36,285 nucleotides of DNA from Lachnospiraceae bacterium (GCA_017449745.1 JAFTFD010000296.1:1-36285); one strand, 5' to 3'. Counted from the stretch's first letter, positions 24,421 to 33,063 are shown. A program made the numbers and translations. Notes: a model not told the origin generated them from the sequence alone.

Positions 24421-25764
24421 TTACGTTAACTGCCGCAGGATATCTTCCGCAGCTGCTTTTCCGGCTGTCCTGCCGCTGGCAAATGCAAAGGAGAGATTAT
24501 ATCCGCCGCAGATGCCGTCTACATCCAGCAGCTCGCCGGCAAGATAGACGTGATCGCAGCGTTTTGCCTTAAGCTGCGAGTCTACTTCCTTAAGCGAAAC
24601 ACCTCCTGCCGTGACCTGAGCATGGGAAAATCCGAAAGTCCCTGTCACTTTGAAAGGCCAGAACTTCAGCCGTTCCAGCATATCTTTCAAGTAAGCTTCA
24701 CAGGAATCAAATCCGTCCGGAGCTGAGATGTTCCGGAGCTTTTTTTCATCCGCGAGCCCGCAGCTGCGGATCACGTAAGAAGCGACCTTGGAATGGACAA
24801 GGCCGGTAAAAAGATCGGCGATCGTATCCCCCGGCAGTACTGCGGCGAGACGTCTTTCGATCTCATCGGACAGTTCATTCTCCGAATACTCAGGGAGAAA
24901 ATCCACGATTGCTGTACAGGATCGCCCGGAGGCCATTCTGCTAAGCTGGAAGACCGGAATACCGGAGAGCCCCTGCTCTGTGATCTGCAGTTCTCCTGTC
25001 TCGCTTCCGAGCTCATAATTTGTCTTTATTTTGTCATCTGATTCGACCAGGCTGACTTTAGCCTGGCAGCGGACTCCTTGAATCAGCTTTAGAAGCGGAT
25101 CCTCACATGTAAGTCCCGTCAGCGCAGGCCTTAAGGGAATGATCTCCATCCCAAGGCTTTCCGCGATCCTGTACCCGTCTCCGCGGCATCCGTAAGAAGA
25201 ATGTACCATACCTCCGCAGGCAATGATCACCGCGCCTGCCAGATAGTCTGTCTTGCCATCTTTAGATGTGCAATGGATCCGTAGGGGTTCTGACTGCTGT
25301 TTATTTCCCTGATTATCGCCAGTCGATTTGGCGGGAATGTTTATTCCGGTTACCCTGACTGGACATCTGTAATCGATCCCATAACGTCTCAAAAGACGCA
25401 GGATCCCGGATACAACGCCGGAGGCCTGATCGGTCCGGGGATAGATGTATCCGTTTCTGCTGTGGACAGGTATTCCTGCAGCTGTAAAAAAGCCGGTTAT
25501 TTTTGCCGGGAGATCTTCCCCCATGAACTGAAAGGGATCGCCGGAATCAGAATAATAGCAGTGCCTGTCAAAAAGCTGGTTCGTGAGATTGCACTTTCCG
25601 TTTCCCGTCGCGTAGATCTTTTTAAGCGGCTTATCCGCCGCGTCCAGGATGAGGATCCGGCCGGGATGCTCTTCCATCTGAAAGCGCTCGGCAGCGGCCA
25701 CTGCGGCCATACAGCCGGCCATGCCGCCGCCTATGATGACAAGGTCATAAATCAGTTCCGGCAT
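24421..25764 (-). CDS. HI0933/BaiN-family FAD-dependent oxidoreductase
   Basis: A 447-residue flavoprotein of the HI0933-like family (YhiN, BaiN). FAD motif VIIGGGMAGCMAAVAAAE begins at residue 9; KIYATGNGKCNLTN (about 49-62), ACGGMVHSSYGCRGDGY, the DEKK/GF region with TGTFGFSHAQVTAGGVSL, and the C-terminal LAGELLDVDGICGGYNLSFAFASG are family blocks. BaiN of Clostridium scindens has been implicated in bile acid dehydroxylation, but most family members have no proven role, and the absence of other bai genes argues against that function here. ATG at 25764 has an AAGGT site and lies 4 nt after the flippase stop. Confidence 0.9.
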   Translation of the reverse strand: MPELIYDLVIIGGGMAGCMAAVAAAERFQMEEHPGRILILDAADKPLKKIYATGNGKCNLTNQLFDRHCYYSDSGDPFQFMGEDLPAKITGFFTAAGIPVHSRNGYIYPRTDQASGVVSGILRLLRRYGIDYRCPVRVTGINIPAKSTGDNQGNKQQSEPLRIHCTSKDGKTDYLAGAVIIACGGMVHSSYGCRGDGYRIAESLGMEIIPLRPALTGLTCEDPLLKLIQGVRCQAKVSLVESDDKIKTNYELGSETGELQITEQGLSGIPVFQLSRMASGRSCTAIVDFLPEYSENELSDEIERRLAAVLPGDTIADLFTGLVHSKVASYVIRSCGLADEKKLRNISAPDGFDSCEAYLKDMLERLKFWPFKVTGTFGFSHAQVTAGGVSLKEVDSQLKAKRCDHVYLAGELLDVDGICGGYNLSFAFASGRTAGKAAAEDILRQLT

Positions 25765-25768
25765 CGGC

Positions 25769-27406
25769 TTACCTTCCCCTGCCGCCCAGCATTCCGGCCA
25801 GCCGCAATACGGAGCGGCCGAACGGGATCAGATGCATATTCTGCAGATCTGCGGCATGCAGTACGATACTCATGATCAGATATAAGGCTGTAAATACGAT
25901 CTGCATCAGGATCATTCCGCCAAACGGGATCACTTCATTCGTGATGACATCGCTCAGCAGGAAAACCGGGATCGATGCGATCAGGCCCGATACACAGAGC
26001 ATCAGCCAGTCAAAGAGCCAGGTAAGATCCAGACTCTTTGTAATACTCTTCCTTCCTCCCAGCAGGAACAGGAGGATATAGGCCAGGAAAAACAGGTCAA
26101 GGGAGATCGAGACCGCCTCGATCGTGCGCGGTACGATCCGGGAAAAAACAAGCATGGACAGCGTCTGGATCACAAAAGAGATCCCGCAGCAGAGCATGGA
26201 AAATCCGATCCGCTGTGCCTTCGATGCATAGAGCATCAGCAGCAGACAGGTAACTAACAGCGGAACGGAAGGAGCCAGGAACTGCATGGATGCCGCCGCC
26301 CCCTCTCTGGCAGCCGGGATCATACCCGCATGAAAGACCTGAACGATCGGCCGCGCGGAGGACATCAGAAACCAGGCGGAAGCGATGGAAATGAACCCTG
26401 TCATTCTCTGCAGAATGGAAAACCTGTTCCTGAGAGAACGGCTCTTTTTCCGGATCAGGTCTCCGGCCATTGCCGCCGGACCTTTTGAAAAAATGCAAAG
26501 TGTGATGCATCCCGCGAAGATAAGGGCTGGAAGCGTGACACCCATAAAGCTTCCCCAGTGGACGGAACTGATCGGTCCGTAAGTGGTGTTCTCCGACTGC
26601 ATCGTCCCGATCCTGTAATCTGTGATCAGGATGATCCCAGGCAGATAGGAAAACAGCCAGCCTGGAAATGTCCTGCGCAGATAAAAAGGCATGATGCCGG
26701 ACATCCGCTCGTCATGGTCGATCCTGAGGGAATCTTCCTGGGAATGAAGGCTGCGGATCAGGATGCGGCAGACAACAGCCAGATAGATAAAGGTGATCAG
26801 TACGGCCAGGGACATGCCGATCCCGATTCCCGCAGCGGAATAGACAGCAGCATATTCTTCGTTTTGAAGAAGAAGGCCGACTTTTTCTCCCCGGATCTGC
26901 ATGAAAAATCCGAAAAAGACTCCCAGAACCATAGTAGCTGCAGAGAGGATGCAGAAGGAATAATCGGAAAGGCGCCGCATGCCCGCGGCATTAAGAAACC
27001 CCTTCATCGCACCGATCGCGGTGCCGAGGGCAAGATACGGCAGCAGACACATCAGTGTGAGGCTGGACAAAGGCACATGCAATATGACAGAAGAAAAGAA
27101 TCTGGCATTCAGGCAGTAAAGAATACCGGCTCCTGCGCCCAGGATCAGCGACAGCAGAACGGCGCTTCGGTAGAACAAAATGGCATCCGTGAACTTGCGT
27201 CTCTGCAGGCGGCTTTTGAGCAGCCCTTCTGTCAGATTTTCCGATAAAGCGGTATAGAAGGAAAGGAACGCAGCAAAAAACATGACCGGGATGCCTGCGA
27301 ACATAAGGACATCCGTACTCACGGCGCCGGAGATCACCATGCTGACCAGACAGATCACGATCATGTAGATAAAATATAAAGCTGTATGTAGATCAAAATA
27401 TTTCAT
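25769..27406 (-). CDS. Multi-pass membrane protein, MOP-superfamily flippase-like (SpoVB/MATE-related)
   Basis: A 545-residue polytopic membrane protein with roughly 13-14 hydrophobic helices spread over its length, starting with YFIYMIVICLVSMVISGAV. Layout, length and segments such as FAGIPVMFFAAFLSFYTALSEN and the mid-protein GITLPALIFAG-like VTLPALIFAGCITLCIFSKG suggest the MOP flippase superfamily (polysaccharide/lipid II flippase or SpoVB-like). I recognise the family only by pattern, not by a unique motif, so the substrate is open. Start ATG overlaps the ybeY stop by 4 nt (ATGA) and the next gene starts 4 nt after its end, indicating translational coupling. A drug/Na+ MATE transporter is the main alternative. 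Confidence 0.7.
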   Translation of the reverse strand: MKYFDLHTALYFIYMIVICLVSMVISGAVSTDVLMFAGIPVMFFAAFLSFYTALSENLTEGLLKSRLQRRKFTDAILFYRSAVLLSLILGAGAGILYCLNARFFSSVILHVPLSSLTLMCLLPYLALGTAIGAMKGFLNAAGMRRLSDYSFCILSAATMVLGVFFGFFMQIRGEKVGLLLQNEEYAAVYSAAGIGIGMSLAVLITFIYLAVVCRILIRSLHSQEDSLRIDHDERMSGIMPFYLRRTFPGWLFSYLPGIILITDYRIGTMQSENTTYGPISSVHWGSFMGVTLPALIFAGCITLCIFSKGPAAMAGDLIRKKSRSLRNRFSILQRMTGFISIASAWFLMSSARPIVQVFHAGMIPAAREGAAASMQFLAPSVPLLVTCLLLMLYASKAQRIGFSMLCCGISFVIQTLSMLVFSRIVPRTIEAVSISLDLFFLAYILLFLLGGRKSITKSLDLTWLFDWLMLCVSGLIASIPVFLLSDVITNEVIPFGGMILMQIVFTALYLIMSIVLHAADLQNMHLIPFGRSVLRLAGMLGGRGR

Positions 27407-27906
27407 TCTCTGCAGATCCCAAGACTTGTCAGAACCGCTTCCTGTTTCTGCTCCATTTCGCCGGCTTCTTCCGGCGTCTCATGATCGTAGCCGCACAGAT
27501 GGAGCATGCTGTGCGCAATGAGAAAAGCATATTCGCGAAGCTCGCTGTGCCCGTATTCCGCAGCCTGTGAGCGAACGCGGTCCGTATTAACGACGATATC
27601 GCCGAGGGCAGCACAGCCTGTATCCGGATCCAGAACGTCAAAATCCGGTTCTTCGGGCCACTCCCCCGGCTCATCAAAATCAAAATTCGGGAAAGAAAGC
27701 ACATCCGTCTCGCGGTCGATCCCGCGGAAATCCCTGTTCAGCTCGTGGATCTCATCGCTCTGCACGATCCGAAGGGAGACCTCACAGGGGAATGGACACT
27801 CCTCTGCTTTAAGGACGGCGCGGATCACTTTGCCGGCGACTCTGCGGTAGGAAAAATCAAACCGGTCCTTGCTGGAAACACTCGTAATGACCTTTGCAGT
27901 AATCAT
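27403..27906 (-). CDS. ybeY: Endoribonuclease YbeY (16S rRNA 3'-end maturation)
   Basis: Zinc-dependent RNase needed for 16S rRNA 3' processing and ribosome quality control. The 167-residue protein has NRDFRGIDRETDVLSFP (57-73), the GDIVVN block (102-107) and the metal site H-x3-H-x5-H: His132, His136 and His142 in AHSMLHLCGYDH. The start overlaps the phoH stop by ATGA and the stop overlaps the flippase start by ATGA. The phoH-ybeY order is conserved across bacteria. Confidence 0.97.
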   Translation of the reverse strand: MITAKVITSVSSKDRFDFSYRRVAGKVIRAVLKAEECPFPCEVSLRIVQSDEIHELNRDFRGIDRETDVLSFPNFDFDEPGEWPEEPDFDVLDPDTGCAALGDIVVNTDRVRSQAAEYGHSELREYAFLIAHSMLHLCGYDHETPEEAGEMEQKQEAVLTSLGICRE

Positions 27907-28916
27907 GAAAAACGTCTTTCCCTTCTGTCCGGAGCCTGTCTTCTGGCTGCGGATGTTTCATAATCTTCGTATGCCTTGACGATCTTCTGGACGAGCGGAT
28001 GGCGGACGACGTCATGAGAATCCAGTGTGATGAACTTGATCCCCTCGATCCCTTTGCGGTTTAAGACCTTCGTGGCCACATCGAGACCCGACATCGCACC
28101 CGGCGAGAGGTCCTTCTGTGTCGCATCACCGGTTATAACGGCGTGGGATCCGAAACCGAATCTTGTCAGGAACATTTTCATCTGTTCCGGCGTAGTGTTC
28201 TGTGCCTCATCCAGGATGATATAGGCATTGTCCAGCGTACGGCCTCTCATATAAGCCAGAGGAGCAACTTCGATCAGGCCCTTTTCCATGTTCTGCTGGA
28301 ATTTTTCAGCCCCCATGATCTGATAGAGAGCGTCATAAAGAGGACGAAGATACGGATCTACCTTGCTCTGCAGGTCTCCGGGCAGGAAACCGAGCTTTTC
28401 CCCGGCTTCGATGGCGGGCCTGGTCAGAATGATCCGCTCCACCTCCTTGTTCTGGAAGGCGGTGATCGCCATGGCCATAGCAAGAAAAGTCTTGCCTGTA
28501 CCGGCAGGACCGTTTGCAAAGACGATCAGGTTCTTGCGGATCGCCTCTACATATTTCTGCTGACCGATGGTCTTGGGTTTGACAGGTCTGCCGCTGACGG
28601 TGTGGCAGATCACATCCGCATCCATCGTCAGCAGCATATCGTCGGGAACCTTTTCCTTGCGCTCCTGCATCATCTCCAACGTATAATCCACACTCTGTGC
28701 TTCGATCACGGTACCCTTCCTGGAAAGCCCGGCGAGCTGGTCCAGGATCCTGACCGCCTTTCTGCAGTTCTCCTCATCGCCCGAGAGCTTAATACCCCCG
28801 TCCCGGGCGATGATCTGAACTCCCAGTTCCTTTTCGATCCTGCGGACATACCCGTCGTGATTACCGAAAATATCACGCTGTACATCCACCGGATAATCAA
28901 GCAACACTGTACTCAA
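27903..28916 (-). CDS. PhoH-family ATPase (YbeZ)
   Basis: A P-loop ATPase of the PhoH/YbeZ family, 337 residues, thought to partner YbeY in rRNA processing. The N-terminal about 65 residues look like a KH-type RNA-binding fold (VRRIEKELGVQIIARDGGIKLSG). Walker A GPAGTGKT is at 136-143, Walker B YIILDEAQN at 232-240, with the family's LTRPA and GEKLGFLPGDL blocks between. The start is TTG at 28914-28916, with AGAGGAA upstream; no in-frame ATG exists before residue 83, which would remove the KH domain. It starts 24 nt after nfnB and overlaps ybeY by 4 nt. Confidence 0.95.
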   Translation of the reverse strand: MSTVLLDYPVDVQRDIFGNHDGYVRRIEKELGVQIIARDGGIKLSGDEENCRKAVRILDQLAGLSRKGTVIEAQSVDYTLEMMQERKEKVPDDMLLTMDADVICHTVSGRPVKPKTIGQQKYVEAIRKNLIVFANGPAGTGKTFLAMAMAITAFQNKEVERIILTRPAIEAGEKLGFLPGDLQSKVDPYLRPLYDALYQIMGAEKFQQNMEKGLIEVAPLAYMRGRTLDNAYIILDEAQNTTPEQMKMFLTRFGFGSHAVITGDATQKDLSPGAMSGLDVATKVLNRKGIEGIKFITLDSHDVVRHPLVQKIVKAYEDYETSAARRQAPDRRERRFS

Positions 28917-28940
28917 TGAAATTCCTCTTATATTTGTGAG

Positions 28941-30329
28941 TTAGCGGCTGAGATATTCGTCGATTCCTTTTGCAGCCGCTTTTCCTGCGCCCATGGCCAG
29001 AATAACGGTCGCTGCTCCGGTGACGGCATCCCCGCCTGCGAAAACGCCTTCCTTGGTCGTCATCTCTGTGCCTTCAGTGACAATGATGCCGCCGTGCTTA
29101 TTGATCTCCAGGTTCGGAGTCGTGTGCGCGATCAGCGGGTTCGGGCTGGTTCCGAGGGACATGATGACGCAGTCGCACTCAATGTGGAACTCACTGCCGG
29201 GAACCTCAACAGGTCTTCTGCGCCCGGAAGCGTCCGGCTCGCCGAGCTCCATGCGGATGCAGTCGATACCGTTGACCCAGCCGTTCTCATCCTGTGTGAT
29301 CCGGACGGGATTGGTGAGAAGGTCAAAGATGATACCTTCTTCCTTGGCGTGATGTACTTCCTCGACACGGGCGGGAAGCTCTTCTTCGGAACGGCGATAG
29401 ACGACATGGGTCTCCGCGCCCAGACGCAGAGCTGTTCTGGCTGCATCCATAGCAACGTTTCCGCCGCCTACGATGACAGCCTTCTTAGCGCGCATGATCG
29501 GGGTACGGGATTCCTCATCGAAAGCACCCATCAGGTTGCTTCTTGTCAGATACTCATTTGCGGAGAATACGCCGAGTGCCTGCTCTCCGGGAATATGCAT
29601 GAATTTGGGAAGTCCTGCGCCGGAACCGATGAAGACGGCACTGAAGCCTTCCTTTTCCATCAGTTCATCGATGGTGACAGAACGTCCGATGACGACATCG
29701 GTCTCGATCTTGACGCCGAGGGTTTTTACATTCTCGATCTCCTTGGCGACGACGCGCTCTTTCGGGAGACGGAACTCAGGGATACCATAGACCAGGACGC
29801 CGCCTGCTTTGTGCAGAGCCTCAAAGATCGTGACATCATATCCGAGTCTTGCCAGGTCTCCTGCACAGGTAAGGCCTGCAGGGCCGGCGCCGATGACGGC
29901 GACTTTCTTGCCGTTCTTGACGGCAGGAGCGGCGGGTTTGATCCCCATTTCCTTTGCTGTGTCAGCGACGTATCTCTCCAGCTTGCCGATGGAGACAGCC
30001 TCGCCCTTGATCCCGCGTACGCACTTTGCTTCGCACTGCTTTTCCTGAGGGCAGACGCGTCCGCAGACTGCAGGAAGCGCGGAGGACTCGCTGATGACTT
30101 CATAGGCACCTGCGACATCGGATTCTTTTACCTTCTGGATAAATCCGGGGATATTGATACTGACAGGGCATCCCTGGACGCAGAAGGGATTTTTGCAGTT
30201 AAGGCATCTGGAAGCTTCTGCTTCCGCTTCTTCTTTGTTGTAACCAAGACAAACTTCTTCAAAGTTTCTGGCTCTTACCTCGGGCGCCTGTTCGCGAACC
30301 GGGACTTTTTTCATCATATCGATTGCCAT
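28941..30329 (-). CDS. nfnB: NfnB-type large subunit of ferredoxin:NADP oxidoreductase (GltD-like)
   Basis: With the upstream gene it most likely forms NfnAB, the flavin-based bifurcating transhydrogenase that couples NADH and reduced ferredoxin to NADP+ reduction. The 462-residue protein is of the GltD family: cysteines 42, 45, 50 and 54 in CLNCKNPFCVQGC and 89, 93, 99 and 103 in CGRVCPQEKQCEAKC for two [4Fe-4S] clusters, FAD motif GAGPAG at 147-152, and the NADPH-binding VIVGGGNVAMDAARTA. Length and lone pairing with a SudB-like gene instead of gltB argue against a glutamate synthase subunit. ATG at 30329 has GGAGGT 8 nt away. It is 18 nt after nfnA. Confidence 0.9.
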   Translation of the reverse strand: MAIDMMKKVPVREQAPEVRARNFEEVCLGYNKEEAEAEASRCLNCKNPFCVQGCPVSINIPGFIQKVKESDVAGAYEVISESSALPAVCGRVCPQEKQCEAKCVRGIKGEAVSIGKLERYVADTAKEMGIKPAAPAVKNGKKVAVIGAGPAGLTCAGDLARLGYDVTIFEALHKAGGVLVYGIPEFRLPKERVVAKEIENVKTLGVKIETDVVIGRSVTIDELMEKEGFSAVFIGSGAGLPKFMHIPGEQALGVFSANEYLTRSNLMGAFDEESRTPIMRAKKAVIVGGGNVAMDAARTALRLGAETHVVYRRSEEELPARVEEVHHAKEEGIIFDLLTNPVRITQDENGWVNGIDCIRMELGEPDASGRRRPVEVPGSEFHIECDCVIMSLGTSPNPLIAHTTPNLEINKHGGIIVTEGTEMTTKEGVFAGGDAVTGAATVILAMGAGKAAAKGIDEYLSR

Positions 30330-30347
30330 TTATCTATACCTCCGTAT

Positions 30348-31226
30348 TTATTTGCAATTGCCGCAGCCGCCCTCGTGGGTATCGCCTTCCTGCTGTTTGA
30401 GCAGGAGCCGTCCCTCTTCTGTCTTGTAGAGTCTGGAGCGCAGCATAGCCTGGTCAAAGTCAACTTTCCAGCCATCGAACTCGGGGCCGTCAACACAGGC
30501 AAACTTTACCTCGCCGCCGACGAGCAGACGGCAGGCGCCGCACATTCCTGTGCCGTCGACCATGATCGTGTTCATGGAGACAACTGTGGGAATACCCAGC
30601 TTTTCTGTCAGCTGGCAGGCAAACTTCATCATGATCATAGGACCGATGACAACGCAGTGATCATAGCGTTTTCCCTCATCCCAGAGCTGCTGCAGAGCGA
30701 CGCAGACATTGCCGTGGATCCCGTAAGATCCATCGTCGGTAGCAAAATAAAGATTGTCTGTGACAGCCTTCATTTCGTCTTCGAGAATAAGGAGATCCTT
30801 TGTGCGGGCGCCCTGGATACAGTCTACGCCTACACCGTTCTCCCACAGCCATTTCAGCTGGTTATAGACAGGTGCTGTGCCGACGCCGCCGGCGATAAAG
30901 AGGATCTTCTTCTTTTTCAGTTCTTCGATCGGGAGATCAACAAGGTCGGAAGGATTTCCCAGGGGACCTACGACATCCGCAAAATGATCTCCCACTTCCA
31001 GCTTAGCCATGCGGTTGGTATCCGCGCCTACTGTCTGGAATACGATGGTGACAAGACCTTTTTCCCTGTCATAATCGCAGACTGTCAGGGGAATTCTCTC
31101 TCCGGCCTCATCTGCGCGTACGATCAGGAACTGCCCCGGCATTGCTTTAGCTGCAACACGAGGCGCCACAATATCCATCAGATAGACATTGGGGCCAAGC
31201 AATTCTTTCTTAACAATACTGAACAT
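30348..31226 (-). CDS. nfnA: NfnA-type small subunit (sulfide/DHOD-like FAD/NAD(P)-binding protein)
   Basis: Electron-transfer partner of NfnB. The 292-residue protein has the ferredoxin-reductase layout: FAD domain with PGQFLIVRADEAGERIPLTV (about 30-49), NAD domain with FIAGGVGTAPVYNQLKWL (about 110-127), and a C-terminal [2Fe-2S] site with Cys229, Cys232 and Cys244 (MCGACRLLVGG...FAC). In known NfnA an Asp takes the fourth ligand place, consistent with only three Cys here. The start at 31226 is chosen for its AAGGAGGA site; ATG at 31244 would overlap the upstream gene. PyrK/SudB homologues are alternatives, but pairing with the GltD-like gene decides for Nfn. Confidence 0.9.
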   Translation of the reverse strand: MFSIVKKELLGPNVYLMDIVAPRVAAKAMPGQFLIVRADEAGERIPLTVCDYDREKGLVTIVFQTVGADTNRMAKLEVGDHFADVVGPLGNPSDLVDLPIEELKKKKILFIAGGVGTAPVYNQLKWLWENGVGVDCIQGARTKDLLILEDEMKAVTDNLYFATDDGSYGIHGNVCVALQQLWDEGKRYDHCVVIGPMIMMKFACQLTEKLGIPTVVSMNTIMVDGTGMCGACRLLVGGEVKFACVDGPEFDGWKVDFDQAMLRSRLYKTEEGRLLLKQQEGDTHEGGCGNCK

Positions 31227-31236
31227 CTTATCCTCC

Positions 31237-32205
31237 TTACTCAATCGTATATACCTTTGTAACAGTCGTGCTCTTCATGCCGAAATGATTGACATAAACC
31301 GCACTGATCCTGTACCGCCCTTCTTTCAGGACTAACGGTTTTGTATATAACATCGATTCCGTCGTGGGATCGCTGCCGTCCATAGTATAAAAGATAGTTC
31401 CGTTGCCGGCGCAGTCGATCGTTACGGTCAGCTCGCCGCTGTAATATCCCTGTTCCGGCTCAAAAACAGGGTCGTAAATGAGATACTCCTGGAATGATGT
31501 CAGGATCGCCGGATCCCCGCAGGCCGCCAGCGTCTCATTGATCTTGGAATAATCACCGAGGCCGGAATAGATGGAGATGATCCTTCCATAGGCATCGATC
31601 CGGTATTCCTGATCAAGCGAGGTGTCCGAAGCAAGGGACAGGGCGGAAGCCAGGGCTTCCTCTGTTTTGCCTGCACGCTGCTGGTATTCTGCTCGTAAGA
31701 GGATCAGCTCCGGATCCGGGGCATCCATGAGCCCCAGCGCCCTTGTGATATCTTCTGCCGCGGCGTCATACCGCCCTTCGGAAGCTTCTGAATACGCTCT
31801 TCCCACATAGTAGGAATCGGTATTGAGCTGTCTCAGCCGGTAGACGACAAACATGGAGATACCGACGATCAGCGCGATGATAAAGCCGATCCCCATAAAG
31901 AAGAGCTTACGCATCAGCCGGTCAGTCTCTGCGTCATGACGTTTTGCATTCAGAAGAATTTCATCTTCAGACGGGATATCTGCAGCAGGAACCGGACTTT
32001 CTTCCTGGAAAGCGCCGGCGAGAGAAGGATCCGGTTTTGCCAGGCCTTCTTCCTCCTCCAACGTAGTCCGGATCTCATGCATTGTCTCATTCAGCTTCTG
32101 CTGAAGTTCGGCTTCATATTCCGGTACGATCCTTATATCGGCAAAACAGAATTCACAGAACAGAGCATCCTCTGCAATTTCTTTTCCGCATTTAGGACAT
32201 TTCAT
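31237..32205 (-). CDS. Zinc-ribbon membrane protein with TPR-like and chitobiase-like C-terminal domain
   Basis: A 322-residue protein I cannot name. It starts with a zinc ribbon (CPKCGKEIAEDALFCEFC, Cys3, 6, 17, 20), followed by an acidic coiled or disordered stretch (25-90), one transmembrane helix (about 101-121, KLFFMGIGFIIALIVGISMFVVY split by RL), a TPR-like helical region (about 130-235: SYYVGRAYSEASEGRYDAAAEDI and repeats), and a C-terminal beta domain with GTIFYTMDGSDPTTESMLYTKPL resembling chitobiase/hexosaminidase C-terminal repeats. The ribbon would be cytosolic and the rest extracellular. There is no obvious Shine-Dalgarno sequence; it starts 12 nt after the folD stop, so it likely depends on coupling. 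Role is unknown; similar zinc-ribbon/TPR membrane proteins are widespread in Clostridia. Confidence 0.85.
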   Translation of the reverse strand: MKCPKCGKEIAEDALFCEFCFADIRIVPEYEAELQQKLNETMHEIRTTLEEEEGLAKPDPSLAGAFQEESPVPAADIPSEDEILLNAKRHDAETDRLMRKLFFMGIGFIIALIVGISMFVVYRLRQLNTDSYYVGRAYSEASEGRYDAAAEDITRALGLMDAPDPELILLRAEYQQRAGKTEEALASALSLASDTSLDQEYRIDAYGRIISIYSGLGDYSKINETLAACGDPAILTSFQEYLIYDPVFEPEQGYYSGELTVTIDCAGNGTIFYTMDGSDPTTESMLYTKPLVLKEGRYRISAVYVNHFGMKSTTVTKVYTIE

Positions 32206-32217
32206 AATTCTAATATA

Positions 32218-33063
32218 TCAACGCTGCAGCTCGATCGCCGCCGCGCAGTTTTTCATCAGCATTGCAACTGTCATAGGTCCGACACCTCCGGGGACCGGCG
32301 TGATCGCACTGGTATGATCGAAGACATCGGAATAGTCAACATCACCGCAGAGTTTTCCGTTCTCATCCCGGTCCATTCCGCAGTCAATGACCACAGCTCC
32401 TTCTTTGATATAATCTGCTGTAAAAAACTTGGGCTGTCCTATCGCTGTGATCAGAATGTCTGCTCTTCTGCAGACTTCTGCCAGATTTTTAGTTCTTGAA
32501 TGCGCGATCGTTACTGTGGCATTTTCGCGCAGCATCAGCATTCCCATGGGCTTGCCGACGATATTGCTGCGCCCTACGATCACGCACTCCTTGCCGCTGA
32601 TCTCAATACCCGTGCGGTGCAGGAGCTGGATGATGCCGGCGGGCGTGCAGGGAAGAAATCCGGGAAGACCGATCGAGAGAGCTCCGACGCTCTGCGGATG
32701 GAAGCCGTCCACGTCTTTAAGCGGGGAGATCGCTCTTATAACAGCATCGGCGTTGATCTGTTTCGGGACCGGAAGCTGTACCAGGATCCCGTTTACCCCG
32801 GGATCTTCATTAAGGCCATTGATCACTTGCAGGAGCCCCTCCTGCGTGGTGCTCTCAGGCATCAGGATCTTTCGGGAGCGGATGCCGCAGTATTCACAGG
32901 CCTTTTCCTTGTTGCGGACATAGACCTGGCTGGCGGGATCCTCGCCGACAAGAACGACCGCGAGCGTTACTTCAGTGCCCTGCCGGTTCAGAAGGGCGAC
33001 CTGTTCTTTTACCTCATCGCGAATGTCCTGGGCAATTTTCTTTCCGTCAATTATAACAGCCAT
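32218..33063 (-). CDS. folD: Methylenetetrahydrofolate dehydrogenase / methenyl-THF cyclohydrolase
   Basis: Bifunctional enzyme interconverting 5,10-methylene-, 5,10-methenyl- and 10-formyl-THF, supplying one-carbon units. The 281-residue protein has Tyr48 and Lys52 of the YVRNK catalytic block, VNGILVQLPVPK (about 89-100), DVDGFHPQSVG (116-126), the NADP motif VIVGRSNIVGKPM (about 161-173) and the C-terminal PVPGGVGPMTVAML. ATG at 33063 is preceded by CAGGAGA. It is the first gene of the long run to proA and has a structured leader (33106-33180). Confidence 0.97.
   Translation of the reverse strand: MAVIIDGKKIAQDIRDEVKEQVALLNRQGTEVTLAVVLVGEDPASQVYVRNKEKACEYCGIRSRKILMPESTTQEGLLQVINGLNEDPGVNGILVQLPVPKQINADAVIRAISPLKDVDGFHPQSVGALSIGLPGFLPCTPAGIIQLLHRTGIEISGKECVIVGRSNIVGKPMGMLMLRENATVTIAHSRTKNLAEVCRRADILITAIGQPKFFTADYIKEGAVVIDCGMDRDENGKLCGDVDYSDVFDHTSAITPVPGGVGPMTVAMLMKNCAAAIELQR

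Noticed and set aside
28941..31226. Glutamate synthase small subunit plus dihydroorotate dehydrogenase electron subunit as separate functions
   Set aside because: There is no gltB or pyrD nearby, and the adjacent SudB-like and GltD-like pair, 18 nt apart, is the known NfnAB arrangement.
29094..31262. 722-residue plus-strand ORF opposite nfnA/nfnB
   Set aside because: Lies antisense to two clear genes; the translation has Cys/His/Ser-rich composition and no domain. Long antisense ORFs here follow from codon use on the real strand.
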